Positions 19,434 to 28,076 of a DNA stretch of 64,000 nt are shown here, piece by piece (the first letter of the stretch is position 1; each line of letters starts with the position of its first letter). The DNA comes from Hyphomicrobiales bacterium (GTDB taxonomy: Bacteria > Pseudomonadota > Alphaproteobacteria > Rhizobiales > Rhizobiaceae). The position numbers and the translations under genes were made by a program. A model generated the notes under the pieces. That model was not told the origin of the DNA, ran no database searches, and worked only from the letters and a program-made list of their open reading frames with translations. The DNA lies in NCBI GenBank assembly GCA_900473745.1, contig UCMW01000003.1, positions 124,339 through 188,338 on the forward strand, in the 5' to 3' direction.

Positions 19434-19531
19434 GTGGGAGGCTGGCACGATGACCCGTGCCGTGCTCGTTGGGGCTGCTTCCTTCCGGACCTGACCCGGT
19501 TGGCGAGTGGCTCGTCCACCACCAACCTCCC
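19434..19531 (-). ncRNA. ffs: Signal recognition particle RNA (4.5S type)
   Basis: The minus strand carries the hallmark apical loop GGTCAGGTCCGGAAGGAAGC (19496-19477), identical to the conserved Ffh-binding region of bacterial 4.5S RNA. The ends pair: GGGAGG at 19531-19526 against the CCTCCC near 19441-19436, giving a rod of about 98 nt, the size expected in alphaproteobacteria. The RNA binds Ffh to target nascent membrane proteins to FtsY. Its 3' end lies about 80 bp upstream of dnaX, and no strong terminator separates them. Confidence 0.93.
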
Positions 19532-19538
19532 GAGGAGA

Positions 19539-19567
19539 CATATCGGCAATTACGTCGCCAAATGCAA
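19539..19567 (-). promoter_or_regulatory. Promoter of the SRP RNA gene
   Basis: On the minus strand TTGCAT (19567-19562) and GATATG (19544-19539) are separated by 17 bp, and the -10 lies 7 bp before the predicted RNA 5' end at 19531. Position and spacing fit a housekeeping promoter; dnaX may be read through from it. Confidence 0.65.
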
Positions 19568-19621
19568 GCCAAGCGCCGAAAAAACTGCTAGCGTGAGAAA
19601 AAACCAGGCGGGAGAAACACC

Positions 19622-20029
19622 GTGCAGCCATTTGCCCTCGATCACCGACTCGCAAAGGACAGCGAGTCGATCCTGAAGCTCGGTCTTTGCGACCTGCGGC
19701 TGGCACGGGACAGCCGCTGGCCCTGGCTGATTCTGGTGCCGCAGCGACCCGACGTCAGCGAGGTTTTTGATCTCACGCCGCTCGATCAGGCCATGCTAAC
19801 CTTTGAGCAGGTCACAGTCGGCGCGTCCTTGAAGATGGTGACAGGCGCCGACAAGATCAACATCGCGGCGATCGGCAATATCGTTCGCCAGCTTCACGTC
19901 CATGTCGTCGCACGCACGGAGAATGACCCCAACTGGCCCGGCCCGATCTGGGGTTTTGGCCAGTCAGTCCCCTATGAGGAAAAGGCCTATGAGGCCATGA
20001 AGCACAGGATACTTGAAGCATTCCAATGA
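19622..20029 (+). CDS. HIT-family protein
   Basis: A 135-aa histidine-triad nucleotide hydrolase or transferase. The active-site motif is QLHVHVVAR near residues 92-100, preceded by the NIAAIGNIVRQ helix. The gene starts with GTG and has GGGAGA upstream. Its stop overlaps the nudC start (ATGA), so the two are translationally coupled. HIT proteins cleave phosphoramidate or nucleotide bonds; the coupling with an NADH pyrophosphatase suggests nucleotide clean-up, but the substrate is not known. Confidence 0.88.
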   Translation: MQPFALDHRLAKDSESILKLGLCDLRLARDSRWPWLILVPQRPDVSEVFDLTPLDQAMLTFEQVTVGASLKMVTGADKINIAAIGNIVRQLHVHVVARTENDPNWPGPIWGFGQSVPYEEKAYEAMKHRILEAFQ

Positions 20030-20985
20030 AGAATTCGATTTTCCTCAACCGTGCCCCCCATCTCGAACCCAGCGAACTCACGGCCTTCTCGGGCAACACG
20101 CTCGACCGCGACAGCGAACACCGGGACGAGACCTCGCTTGAAAAAGCGCTGAAGGTCGAGGGCACCCATATCCTCGCCTTCTCCGGTACCCAGCTGGTGC
20201 TGAAGCATGACGGCCAGGTGCTCGATCCGCTGTTTGCCCCTTACGAACTCGCCGAACTGCAGCCGAACTTCGACGACGCAATCCTGCTCGGCCATCAGGC
20301 ATCGGGCGAGCCGCGCCTCGCCGTGCCCGTCAATGTCGCGCCGGAAGCGCTGGCCGCCCACTACAAGCCCGCCGATCCGCGTGCGCTCTTCCGCGACGCC
20401 CTCGTCGGTGACGAACTGCTCGGGGAAGTCGCCCAGGCGCTCAGCCTCCTGCGGTGGAATGCCGACAACCGCTTCTGCGGTCGCTGTGGCGGCGCGATGG
20501 AAACCCTCATCGGCGGCTACAAGCGCAAATGCACCGCCTGCAGCCACGAGATCTTCCCGCGCACCGATCCCGTCGCCATCATGCTGATCGTCGACGAGAA
20601 GAAGGATCGGTGCCTGATGGGCCGCAGCCCGCGCTTTCCGACGGGCATGTATTCCTCGCTTGCCGGCTTCGTCGAGCCGGGCGAGACCATTGAAAACGCC
20701 GTGCGACGCGAGACGCGAGAAGAGTCGGGCATCACCGTCGGCCGTGTCCGTTATCACGCCTCGCAGCCCTGGCCGATGCCGCACCAGCTGATGATCGGCT
20801 GTTACGGCGAGGCGATGAACTTCGACATTGCTTTCGACACGACCGAGCTTGAGGATTGCCGCTGGTTCACCCGAGACGAGATCGGCCGAATGTTGTCGGA
20901 GGGGTCGTTCGACGGACGGTCACTACCGATCAACGGCACGATCGCCCGCAGGCTGATCGAAGACTGGTTCGAGTGGCGGCACTGA
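20026..20985 (+). CDS. nudC: NAD(+) diphosphatase / NAD-cap decapping enzyme NudC
   Basis: A 319-aa Nudix hydrolase. The zinc ribbon CGRCGGAMETLIGGYKRKC lies near residues 151-170; the Nudix box GFVEPGETIENAVRRETREE with the following ESG lies near residues 215-237; the SQPWPMPHQLM motif behind it is diagnostic for NADH pyrophosphatases. It hydrolyses NAD(H) to NMN(H) and AMP and removes 5' NAD caps from RNA in E. coli. It overlaps the HIT gene by 4 bp and converges on pheA with a 16-bp gap. Confidence 0.95.
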   Translation: MKNSIFLNRAPHLEPSELTAFSGNTLDRDSEHRDETSLEKALKVEGTHILAFSGTQLVLKHDGQVLDPLFAPYELAELQPNFDDAILLGHQASGEPRLAVPVNVAPEALAAHYKPADPRALFRDALVGDELLGEVAQALSLLRWNADNRFCGRCGGAMETLIGGYKRKCTACSHEIFPRTDPVAIMLIVDEKKDRCLMGRSPRFPTGMYSSLAGFVEPGETIENAVRRETREESGITVGRVRYHASQPWPMPHQLMIGCYGEAMNFDIAFDTTELEDCRWFTRDEIGRMLSEGSFDGRSLPINGTIARRLIEDWFEWRH

Positions 20986-21001
20986 GCCGCCATTCGTCAG
21001 G

Positions 21002-21871
21002 TCAGAGCTTCCCCCGCATCGCATGCGCCTTGTAAACGCCGAGAATGCGCACCTTCTCCGAGAAGAAGCGCAGCTCTTCCAGCGCTCGCCGTACCGGTGC
21101 ATCGTCCGGATGCCCCTCGATATCGGCATAGAACTGCGTCGCCGTGAACTTGCCGCCGATCTGGTAGCTTTCCAGCTTGGTCATGTTCACCCCGTTCGTC
21201 GCAAAGCCGCCCATCGCCTTGTAGAGGGCTGCTGGAATGTTGCGCACGTTAAACACGAAGGTGGTGATGAACAGTTCGTCGGTGGTCGAACGCTTCTGGT
21301 CGTCCTCGTCGCGCGCCAGCACGACGAAGCGGGTGACGTTGTTTTCCGAATCCTCGACATTTTCGGCGATGATGTCGAGCCCGTAGAGCGGCGCGGCGAG
21401 CCGGGGGGCAAGGGCCGCCATCGTGCGGTCGCCCTTTTCGGCAACCAGCTTGGCAGCCCCTGCCGTATCGCCGGCGACCACGGCCTTCCAGCCATGGCTG
21501 CGGATGATCTTGCGGCATTGGCCGAGCGCATGGATGTGGCTGTGCACCGTGCGGATCTCGTCGAGCTTCACGCCCGGCAGCACCATCAGCTGGAACCGGA
21601 TCGGCATGAAATATTCACCCACGATATGCAGGCGTGACAGCGGCAGCAGGTAGTGGATGTCGGCAACCCGACCGGCCAGCGTGTTTTCGATCGGGATCAT
21701 CGCCAGATCGGCATCCCCGTTTTCCAGCGCGACGAAGGCATCCTCGAATGTCGGGCAGGGCAGGGGCTCCATGTCCGGAAACATGTCGCGGCAGGCCATG
21801 TCGGAATTTGCGCCGTAGTCGCCCTGGAATGATATCTTGTTTGTCGGTGCCAAGGGATTAATGTCCTGCAT
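21002..21871 (-). CDS. pheA: Prephenate dehydratase
   Basis: A 289-aa enzyme converting prephenate to phenylpyruvate for phenylalanine synthesis. The PDT domain holds [20 protein letters not shown] and [17 protein letters not shown], with [12 protein letters not shown] near its end (the TRF motif needed for catalysis). The C-terminal ACT domain follows ([20 protein letters not shown]), with [20 protein letters not shown] where the enterobacterial regulatory motif reads ESRP. It is monofunctional, without a chorismate mutase domain. Its start overlaps the end of kdsB by 14 bp. Confidence 0.95.
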   Translation of the reverse strand: MQDINPLAPTNKISFQGDYGANSDMACRDMFPDMEPLPCPTFEDAFVALENGDADLAMIPIENTLAGRVADIHYLLPLSRLHIVGEYFMPIRFQLMVLPGVKLDEIRTVHSHIHALGQCRKIIRSHGWKAVVAGDTAGAAKLVAEKGDRTMAALAPRLAAPLYGLDIIAENVEDSENNVTRFVVLARDEDDQKRSTTDELFITTFVFNVRNIPAALYKAMGGFATNGVNMTKLESYQIGGKFTATQFYADIEGHPDDAPVRRALEELRFFSEKVRILGVYKAHAMRGKL

Positions 21872-22622
21872 TGGAGGAAGCGGAGAGAATGCGGCGGGCC
21901 TTTTCGAGATCGGCAGGCGTATCCACGCCCAGCGGCACGGTCTTCACCACTTGGACGTCGATGCGCATTCCGGCTTCGAGCGCGCGAAGCTGTTCGAGCG
22001 ATTCGCGCCTCTCGAGCGTCGACGGTGAAAGCGAAACGAAGCGCTCGAGCGCGTGGCGGCGATAGGCGTAGAGCCCGATATGGTGATAGAGCGGCCCGGC
22101 CCCATGCGGTGCTGTCGCACGGGTAAAGTAGAGCGCCCGAAGCCTGTCGGACGAAAGCGGCGCGCCTACGACCTTCACCACGTTGGGATTGGTCTTTTCC
22201 TGCTCGTCTTCGATCTCGACAGTCAGCGTCGCGATATCGACCTGTGGGTCTTCGAGCGGCCTAAGTGCCGCACGAATGGTCTGCGGGTCGATGGTCGGCA
22301 GGTCGCCCTGCACATTGATGACGATTTCTGCCTGTCCGTCCGGATCGACCTTTGTCAGGGCCTCGAAGATCCGGTCGGATCCGGACTGATGGTCGGCCCG
22401 CGTCATCACCACCTCGAACCCGGCGGCCGCGACCGCATCGAACACCTTGATGTCGTCGACGGCGACGATGATTCGCCCGACATCGGCCTCCTGAGCCCGT
22501 TTTGCCACCTGCACGATCATCGGAAGGCCGGCGATATCGGCCAGCGGCTTGCCTGGAAGTCGGGTGGATGCCATGCGGGCCGGGATCAGGACTAAGGTTT
22601 TGGCAGTTATGCCTTCATTCAT
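21858..22622 (-). CDS. kdsB: 3-deoxy-manno-octulosonate cytidylyltransferase (CMP-KDO synthetase)
   Basis: A 254-aa enzyme activating KDO for lipopolysaccharide inner-core synthesis. It has the family start [20 protein letters not shown], the [20 protein letters not shown] segment that binds CTP and metal, and a C-terminal [19 protein letters not shown]. The length is typical. The next gene, pheA, begins inside its last codons, so the two are coupled. It is divergent from the cytochrome c gene with a 155-bp spacer. Confidence 0.95.
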   Translation of the reverse strand: MNEGITAKTLVLIPARMASTRLPGKPLADIAGLPMIVQVAKRAQEADVGRIIVAVDDIKVFDAVAAAGFEVVMTRADHQSGSDRIFEALTKVDPDGQAEIVINVQGDLPTIDPQTIRAALRPLEDPQVDIATLTVEIEDEQEKTNPNVVKVVGAPLSSDRLRALYFTRATAPHGAGPLYHHIGLYAYRRHALERFVSLSPSTLERRESLEQLRALEAGMRIDVQVVKTVPLGVDTPADLEKARRILSASSNAGH

Positions 22623-22689
22623 CGCCGTAACCCCTTCAAATCACCGCACAGAAGTGTCAAATAGTCCCAGTTGCGGGACCATAATCGTG

Positions 22690-22718
22690 TTGCAAGTCTT
22701 ATGCAAAAGACATAGGTT
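22690..22718 (+). promoter_or_regulatory. Likely promoter of the cytochrome c gene
   Basis: TTGCAA (22690-22695) and TAGGTT (22713-22718) are separated by 17 bp, 60 bp before the start codon. The -10 is weaker than the -35. Confidence 0.4.
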
Positions 22719-22777
22719 CCGCGCGATTTCAAGATCGTCCGGTTGCTGATCGGCTGGCTGCATGGGGAGCTTTGCAG

Positions 22778-23512
22778 ATGAATTCTAATATGAACATGGC
22801 CGTAGGCGCGTTTCTTGGCACCGTCTTCGTCCTGATGTCCGTGTCGATTGCCTCGGAAGGGATTTTCCATTCGGAAACCCCGGAGAAGGAAGGCTTCGCC
22901 ATCGTCGCGGAAGAAGCTGCACCCGCGGACGCAGCGCCGGAAGTGGAAGCCACGCCCATCGCCGTGCTTCTCGCCAGCGCTGATGCGACCGCAGGTGAAG
23001 CCGTCTTCAAGAAGTGTGCGAGCTGTCACACCGTCGACAAGGGCGGCGCCAACAAAGTTGGCCCGAACCTCTATGGCCTTGTCGACCGCCCGATCGCTTC
23101 GCATGAAGGCTTCAGCTACTCGGCTGCCATGACCGAATTCGCTCAGGGCGGCTCTGTGCTCTGGACCTGGGATCATCTGAACGAATTCCTGCTCGCGCCG
23201 AAGCAGCACATCCCTGGCACCGCGATGGGTTTCGCCGGCGTCAAGAAGGACGACGAACGCGCCAACCTGATCATGTACCTGCACACCATGGCGGACAGCC
23301 CGGTTGCGCTGCCGACGCCTGACGCAGCGCCCGCCGATGCAGCAGCCACACCCGCAGATGCAGCACCGGCGGATGCCACTGCGGCCCCCGCTGATGCGCC
23401 GGCAGAGGCGCCCGCTGAAGAGGCTCCTGCCGCCCCGGCAGACACTGCGCCTGCAGCACCGGCAGAAACAGCGCCGGCCGAGCCCGCGCCGGCCCAGCCG
23501 ACAACGCCCTGA
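22778..23512 (+). CDS. Membrane-anchored cytochrome c (CycM-like) with Ala/Pro-rich tail
   Basis: A 244-aa protein with an uncleaved N-terminal anchor ([20 protein letters not shown]), then a monohaem cytochrome c domain: CASCH near residue 81 and the methionine ligand in [10 protein letters not shown] near residue 149. The fold resembles the CycM electron carrier between bc1 and aa3 oxidase in rhizobia. Residues 178-244 are a low-complexity tail of repeated PADA/PAEA units with no predicted function. GGGGAG lies 8 nt before the ATG at 22778; the TTG two codons earlier would be too close to it. A clear terminator follows. Confidence 0.88.
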   Translation: MNSNMNMAVGAFLGTVFVLMSVSIASEGIFHSETPEKEGFAIVAEEAAPADAAPEVEATPIAVLLASADATAGEAVFKKCASCHTVDKGGANKVGPNLYGLVDRPIASHEGFSYSAAMTEFAQGGSVLWTWDHLNEFLLAPKQHIPGTAMGFAGVKKDDERANLIMYLHTMADSPVALPTPDAAPADAAATPADAAPADATAAPADAPAEAPAEEAPAAPADTAPAAPAETAPAEPAPAQPTTP

Positions 23513-23550
23513 TCGCCATAGACCGATCGTTCGGATATGGATCACTCCTA

Positions 23551-23577
23551 CGCCCGGCCCTCGCGGTCGGGCGTTTT
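23551..23577 (+). terminator. Intrinsic terminator of the cytochrome c gene
   Basis: CGCCCG (23551-23556) pairs with CGGGCG (23568-23573) and is followed by TTTTC. It lies 38 bp after the stop codon. Confidence 0.8.
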
Positions 23578-23589
23578 CTATTCGGACTG

Positions 23590-24534
23590 TCAGAGCAGAA
23601 GCAGCGCCCAGAGCGAGACCGTCACCACGCCTGCAGCGGTGGAAAGCGTGATCACCGATGCCGCCAGGCCCTGACCGACACCGAAGCGGCTTGCGATCAG
23701 CCAGGCATTGATGCCTGTCGGTACTGACGACGTCAGCACGAGCGCTGCCGTCCATTGTGGCGAAAGCCCCAACAGGGTCGAGGCGAGCCACACGACACCC
23801 GGCATCAGACCGAGCTTCAGCAGCGAGATGCTGCCGGCGATCTTCACATTTCCGGCCATGCCGTATTTGTTCAAGGTCATGCCGAGGGAAATCAGCGCTG
23901 CCGGTGCCGCCATGCCGGCCACCTGCGCCACGACGCCGTCAATGATCGCCGGAACCGGCGTGCCCACCACCTGCAGCAGGATGCCGCCAGCAAGACCGAT
24001 GATCAGTGGATTGCGGATCAGGTTTAGTCCCACCTGCCTGAGGACCGCGACAACGTTCTCGGCCTTCCTGCCCCCGCTCTTCTGTTCGGCCCGCTCCATG
24101 GCAAGCACACCGGCGATCATCATCAGTGGCAGATGGACGGCGAGCAGGATCGACATCGCCACGATCCCCTCCGGCCCGACCGTGCGTTCGACGAGCGGCA
24201 ATCCGATGAAGACATTGTTGGCAAAGGCGGACGACACGCCCGCCAGCACACCGAGCCGCTCGTCCCGCTTGAACACGCGTGTGGCGATCAGGTGCCCAAC
24301 GGCCCAGGCGACGAAAACGCCTGAAAAATAGGCGATCCAAAGCCGGAAAGGGGATGCGCCGTGAAAGTCGGCATTGGCGATGGTTCTGAGCAGAAGCAGT
24401 GGCACGGCGACCTTGAAGACGAAATCGCCCAGCCCGTCGCCAATCTCGGCTGCCAGGATCTTCAACCGCACGAGAGCCCAGCCGAAGAGAATGAGGAGGA
24501 AGATGGGGAGGACGTCCTGGGCAACCGCTGTCAT
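23590..24534 (-). CDS. AEC-family (auxin efflux carrier-like) transporter
   Basis: A 314-aa inner-membrane protein with about ten hydrophobic segments in two repeats, beginning MTAVAQDVLPIFLLILFGWA. The conserved SSAFANNVFIGLPLVERTVG segment between TM4 and TM5 is typical of the AEC family, whose bacterial members move malate or other organic acids. The frame runs to 24648, but family proteins start with this first membrane segment, so I chose the ATG at 24534. No strong Shine-Dalgarno sequence supports either start. Substrate unknown. Confidence 0.85.
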   Translation of the reverse strand: MTAVAQDVLPIFLLILFGWALVRLKILAAEIGDGLGDFVFKVAVPLLLLRTIANADFHGASPFRLWIAYFSGVFVAWAVGHLIATRVFKRDERLGVLAGVSSAFANNVFIGLPLVERTVGPEGIVAMSILLAVHLPLMMIAGVLAMERAEQKSGGRKAENVVAVLRQVGLNLIRNPLIIGLAGGILLQVVGTPVPAIIDGVVAQVAGMAAPAALISLGMTLNKYGMAGNVKIAGSISLLKLGLMPGVVWLASTLLGLSPQWTAALVLTSSVPTGINAWLIASRFGVGQGLAASVITLSTAAGVVTVSLWALLLL

Positions 24535-24861
24535 GAAAATCGACTCGTGAATGGCAAGATAGAGCCTTCTTAGGCCCCATGCCGCTCCCAGCCAATCCGC
24601 AATAAACGACAAAAGCAGGCCATGGCCTGCTTTCACGCCCGTCGTCATGCCGGGTTGGGATCCGCCGCCAGTACATCCGTGGTCGGCTCTCCCGTCAGGG
24701 GCCAGTCATGCTCCTGCCGGACGTCCAGGGGAGTTGGTCGTCCATGAGTTTCTACTTAGCCATCCGATGTAACGGCCGGATGACGTTGACCCGCTTGCCC
24801 CTTCCCATCGCCGGAAAAACGGCTATGACCGTCTGGCCAAGCAAACGGAGCCCAGCCCATC
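24535..24861. other. Divergent intergenic region, no gene seen
   Basis: About 327 bp between the AEC carrier (minus) and adenosine kinase (plus). Part may belong to a longer carrier N-terminus. It has a short CATCCG/CGGATG inverted repeat near 24760-24782, but I could not find a convincing promoter pair or small gene. Confidence 0.5.
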
Positions 24862-25854
24862 ATGAGCCAGTTCGATGTCCTGACTGTCGGAAACGCGATC
24901 GTCGACATTATTTCTCGCTGCGACGACCAGTTTCTGATCGAAAACGGCATCACAAAAAGCGCGATGAACCTGATCGACGCGGAACGCGCCGAGCGGCTCT
25001 ACGGCATGATGGGACCGGCAGTGGAGGCATCGGGCGGCAGCGCCGGCAATACCGCAGCCGGCATTGCGAATTTCGGTGGCAAGGCCGCCTATTTCGGCAA
25101 GGTCGCGGAAGACCAACTGGGTGAGATCTTCACCCACGACATTCGCGCTCAAGGGGTGCATTTCGATACCCGACCGCTGGGCAGCCAGCCGCCGACCGCC
25201 CGCAGCATGATTTTCGTCACCGAAGACGGCGAGCGCTCGATGAACACCTATCTCGGCGCCTGCGTCGAGTTCGGCCCCGAGGACGTCGAGCCGGACGTGG
25301 TGGCAAAATCGAAGGTCACCTATTTCGAGGGCTATCTCTGGGATCCGCCGCGCGCCAAGCAGGCCATCCTCAATTGTGCCCGGATTTCGCACGAGGCCGG
25401 CCAGGAAATGTCGATGACGCTTTCCGACAGCTTCTGCGTCGGACGTTACCGCGCCGAATTTCTCGACCTGATGCGTTCGGGCACGGTCGATATCGTCTTC
25501 GCCAACGAGCAGGAAGCCCTTTCGCTCTATGAGACGGATGATTTCGCGCACGCACTCGACTGCATCGCAAAGGACTGCAAGCTTGCGACCGTGACCATGG
25601 GCGACCAGGGTGCCGTGGTGGTCATGGACGAAAAGCGCATCCGCGTGCCGGCGACGAAGGTTGAGACGGTGGTCGACACGACGGGTGCCGGCGATCTCTT
25701 CGCTTCGGGTTTCCTCTTCGGTTATACCAACGGCCGAAGCCTCGAAGATTGCGCTCATCTCGGCTGCTATGCCGCCGGCATCGTGATTCAACAGATCGGT
25801 CCGCGTCCGATGATGTCCCTGCAGAAGGGTGCTGCGACGGCAGGTCTTATTTGA
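24862..25854 (+). CDS. Adenosine kinase (PfkB family)
   Basis: A 330-aa ribokinase-fold sugar/nucleoside kinase, in rhizobia usually annotated as adenosine kinase. It starts MSQFDVLTVGNAIVDIISRC. The substrate motif ASGGSAGNTAAGIANFGGKA and the second PfkB signature DTTGAGDLFASGFLFGYTNG near residues 274-293, with the catalytic Asp, are intact. It would phosphorylate adenosine or a related nucleoside with ATP. Substrate assignment from sequence alone is uncertain within PfkB. The end overlaps the convergent SH3-domain gene by 8 bp. Confidence 0.85.
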   Translation: MSQFDVLTVGNAIVDIISRCDDQFLIENGITKSAMNLIDAERAERLYGMMGPAVEASGGSAGNTAAGIANFGGKAAYFGKVAEDQLGEIFTHDIRAQGVHFDTRPLGSQPPTARSMIFVTEDGERSMNTYLGACVEFGPEDVEPDVVAKSKVTYFEGYLWDPPRAKQAILNCARISHEAGQEMSMTLSDSFCVGRYRAEFLDLMRSGTVDIVFANEQEALSLYETDDFAHALDCIAKDCKLATVTMGDQGAVVVMDEKRIRVPATKVETVVDTTGAGDLFASGFLFGYTNGRSLEDCAHLGCYAAGIVIQQIGPRPMMSLQKGAATAGLI

Positions 25855-26395
25855 AGGCCTCGCCCGGATAGGCGCCCCAGATCTCGTTTTGAGAGAGCCA
25901 GCCGCTGACGCCACCTGTCTCCGCGAGACACCAGTTTCCATTGCATTCGCGGAGTTTGAGCACAACACCGGGCTCGAGCTTGGCGATAACTGCAGCGGAA
26001 GAGTTCGAATCGCGGCGCATCATGACATACACATTATCGCCATTGCCACGCATCCACGGTGCGGCAACAGCGGTGCGCTCGCCGGTCAGCAGGGTCTGGT
26101 TGACCCAGCCCTCCGTGCCGTCGGCATCCCGGATCTGGCGCCAGTTCTCGTATTCGCGAATGATCTCGACCGGCAGGCCGGACTTGAGGTAGCGCCAGGA
26201 CACGGCATAGTCCGTGCTCGGGCCGATGCGGAGATTGACCTTCTCCGCCTTCAGGCTCACGAAACGTGGCAGGGGCAGGCCGGTAGATCCCTTGGTCGTG
26301 GACTGAGCATGACCGGCGATCGGGCCAACCGCGAAAGACAGCGTAAGGACGCTGAAGGCTAGGCTGACGCGGCGCAGATGATGAAACATGGTCAT
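25847..26395 (-). CDS. Exported bacterial SH3-domain protein
   Basis: A 182-aa secreted protein. Residues 1-30 form a signal peptide ending IAGHAQ. Two tandem bacterial SH3-like domains follow: KAEKVNLRIGPSTDYAVSWR with GTEGWVNQTLLTG, then NVYVMMRRDSNSSAAVIAKL with NGNWCLAETGGVSGWL. Such domains bind peptidoglycan or act as envelope-stress sensors. The gene overlaps the end of the convergent adenosine kinase by 8 bp. A start two codons later (26389) is equally possible. Specific function unknown. Confidence 0.82.
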   Translation of the reverse strand: MTMFHHLRRVSLAFSVLTLSFAVGPIAGHAQSTTKGSTGLPLPRFVSLKAEKVNLRIGPSTDYAVSWRYLKSGLPVEIIREYENWRQIRDADGTEGWVNQTLLTGERTAVAAPWMRGNGDNVYVMMRRDSNSSAAVIAKLEPGVVLKLRECNGNWCLAETGGVSGWLSQNEIWGAYPGEAFK

Positions 26396-26588
26396 TCCGG
26401 GCTAAGCTGTGGAAATGAAGCGCTTTCTGACCGTTCCCTCTGGCGCCACGCGGGTAACGGACAAATCCGCCGCGTGCCGACGAGTTTTGTTTGTCTTCGC
26501 CGACGGGTTTGGTAGAAATTGCCTTCCTGAGAAGCGAAGTATCCCGCGACTTGGTTAACGAGTTCTGAAGAAGGCATCGATCCGGCCC

Positions 26589-27593
26589 ATGACGAACAGG
26601 AAAAGACCCAAGGTCTATATCACCCGGAAACTGCCCGATGCCGTGGAAACACGCATGCGCGAGCTGTTCGAGGCCGAGTTGAACGTCAATGACGCACCAC
26701 GTGCGCGCGAAGAATTGATCGAGGCCGTCCGGACCGCGGACGTCTTGGTGCCGACCGTGACCGACCGAATCGATGCCGCTCTCATCGCCGAGGCCGGCCC
26801 GCAGATGAAGCTGATCGCCAGTTTTTCGAATGGCACCGACCACATCGACATCGATGCGGCGGCGAAGAAGGGCATCACTGTCACCAACACGCCGAACGTG
26901 CTGACCGAAGACACGGCCGACATGACAATGGCGCTGATCCTCGCCGTGCCGCGCCGCCTGGTACAGGGCGCGCGTGTCCTTATGGATAAGCCGGGCGAAT
27001 GGGAAGGCTGGTCACCCACCTGGATGCTCGGTCGCCGCATCTGGGGCAAGCGCATCGGCATCATCGGCATGGGCCGCATCGGCACGGCCGTCGCCCGTCG
27101 CGCCAAGGCCTTTGGCCTGTCGATCCACTATCACAACCGCAAGCGCGTCAATCCGGCGACCGAAGACGAGTTGGAGGCGACCTATTGGGACAGCCTCGAT
27201 CAGATGCTCGCCCGCGTCGATATTGTCTCGGTCAACTGCCCGTCTACCCCGGCCACCTTCCACCTGCTCTCGGCCCGCCGCCTCGCCCTGCTGCAGCCGA
27301 CGAGCTACGTGGTCAACACGGCGCGTGGCGACATCATCGACGAGGATGCCCTGGTCCAGGCGCTGCGCGCCAGCAAGATCGCCGGCGCCGGCCTCGACGT
27401 CTTCGAGAACGAGCCTGCGGTCAATCCGAAGCTGGTGAAGCTCGCCAACGAGGGCAAGGTCGTGCTCCTGCCCCATACCGGCTCGGCCACCATCGAGGGC
27501 CGCATCGACATGGGCGACAAGGTGATCATCAATATCCGCACCTATTTCGACGGGCACCGGCCGCCGAACCGTGTGCTGCCGAGCCGGGGTTGA
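26589..27593 (+). CDS. 2-hydroxyacid dehydrogenase (D-glycerate dehydrogenase / glyoxylate reductase type)
   Basis: A 334-aa NAD(P)-dependent D-2-hydroxyacid dehydrogenase. The NAD-binding Rossmann motif GIIGMGRIGTAVARRAKAFG lies near residues 157-176, the catalytic Arg in NTARGDIIDEDALVQAL, the Glu in DVFENEPAVN and the His in LLPHTGSATIEGR. N-terminal SFSNGTDHIDIDAAAKKGI is characteristic of the GyaR/GrhA group. It would interconvert glyoxylate/hydroxypyruvate with glycolate/D-glycerate. A 193-bp divergent spacer separates it from the SH3 gene, and the GNAT gene converges on its end (6-bp gap). Confidence 0.88.
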   Translation: MTNRKRPKVYITRKLPDAVETRMRELFEAELNVNDAPRAREELIEAVRTADVLVPTVTDRIDAALIAEAGPQMKLIASFSNGTDHIDIDAAAKKGITVTNTPNVLTEDTADMTMALILAVPRRLVQGARVLMDKPGEWEGWSPTWMLGRRIWGKRIGIIGMGRIGTAVARRAKAFGLSIHYHNRKRVNPATEDELEATYWDSLDQMLARVDIVSVNCPSTPATFHLLSARRLALLQPTSYVVNTARGDIIDEDALVQALRASKIAGAGLDVFENEPAVNPKLVKLANEGKVVLLPHTGSATIEGRIDMGDKVIINIRTYFDGHRPPNRVLPSRG

Positions 27594-27599
27594 GACCTT

Positions 27600-28076
27600 T
27601 CAGGCCAGGCGCTTCTGCATCTCGACGAAGGTTATGCGCTCGTAGCCCGCATGGCTCTTTTCGGCTGTCCGGACGAAGCCCCAGGCAGAAAACCGTCTGT
27701 GGTTCCCGGTAAGTTCGATCCGGGTCTCGAGCCGCAGGGCTGGCTTGCCAAGCTCACGCGCGATCGCCTCTGCCTCGGTCAGAAATCGGCTGCCGATGCC
27801 GGCCCCTTGCGCCTCGGGCGAGACCGCGAGTTTGCCGACATAGAGGAAGTCTGGCTCTGGCCGCAGAAATGCGCAGCCGACAAGACGTCCGTCGACTTCC
27901 GCAATCAACCCGATTTCGTCCCGCACTTTGGCCTTCAGCGTGGCGACAGTCAGCCGATGCGCGGAGGAGGGCGGGTCGATCACGCCGTCCATATAGGCGA
28001 AGGAGCCCATGACCAGCGCCAGCAGCTCTTCGTATCGCTCGAAGCTAGCGTCGATCCGGCTGATGATCACGCTCAT
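27600..28076 (-). CDS. GNAT-family N-acetyltransferase
   Basis: A 158-aa acetyltransferase. The acetyl-CoA binding motif is LAVSPEAQGAGIGSRFLTEA near residues 85-104 and the following LRLETRIELTGNHRRFSAWG fits GNAT motif B. It starts in an ATGA overlap with the end of the ThiF-like gene, so the two are translationally coupled. The substrate cannot be inferred. Confidence 0.85.
   Translation of the reverse strand: MSVIISRIDASFERYEELLALVMGSFAYMDGVIDPPSSAHRLTVATLKAKVRDEIGLIAEVDGRLVGCAFLRPEPDFLYVGKLAVSPEAQGAGIGSRFLTEAEAIARELGKPALRLETRIELTGNHRRFSAWGFVRTAEKSHAGYERITFVEMQKRLA

Noticed and set aside
26415..26558. A 47-codon plus-strand ORF (MKRFLTVPSGATRVTDKSAA...) in the spacer before the D-glycerate dehydrogenase
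   Set aside because: Weak Shine-Dalgarno sequence, no recognised family and irregular codon pattern; more likely the divergent promoter region.
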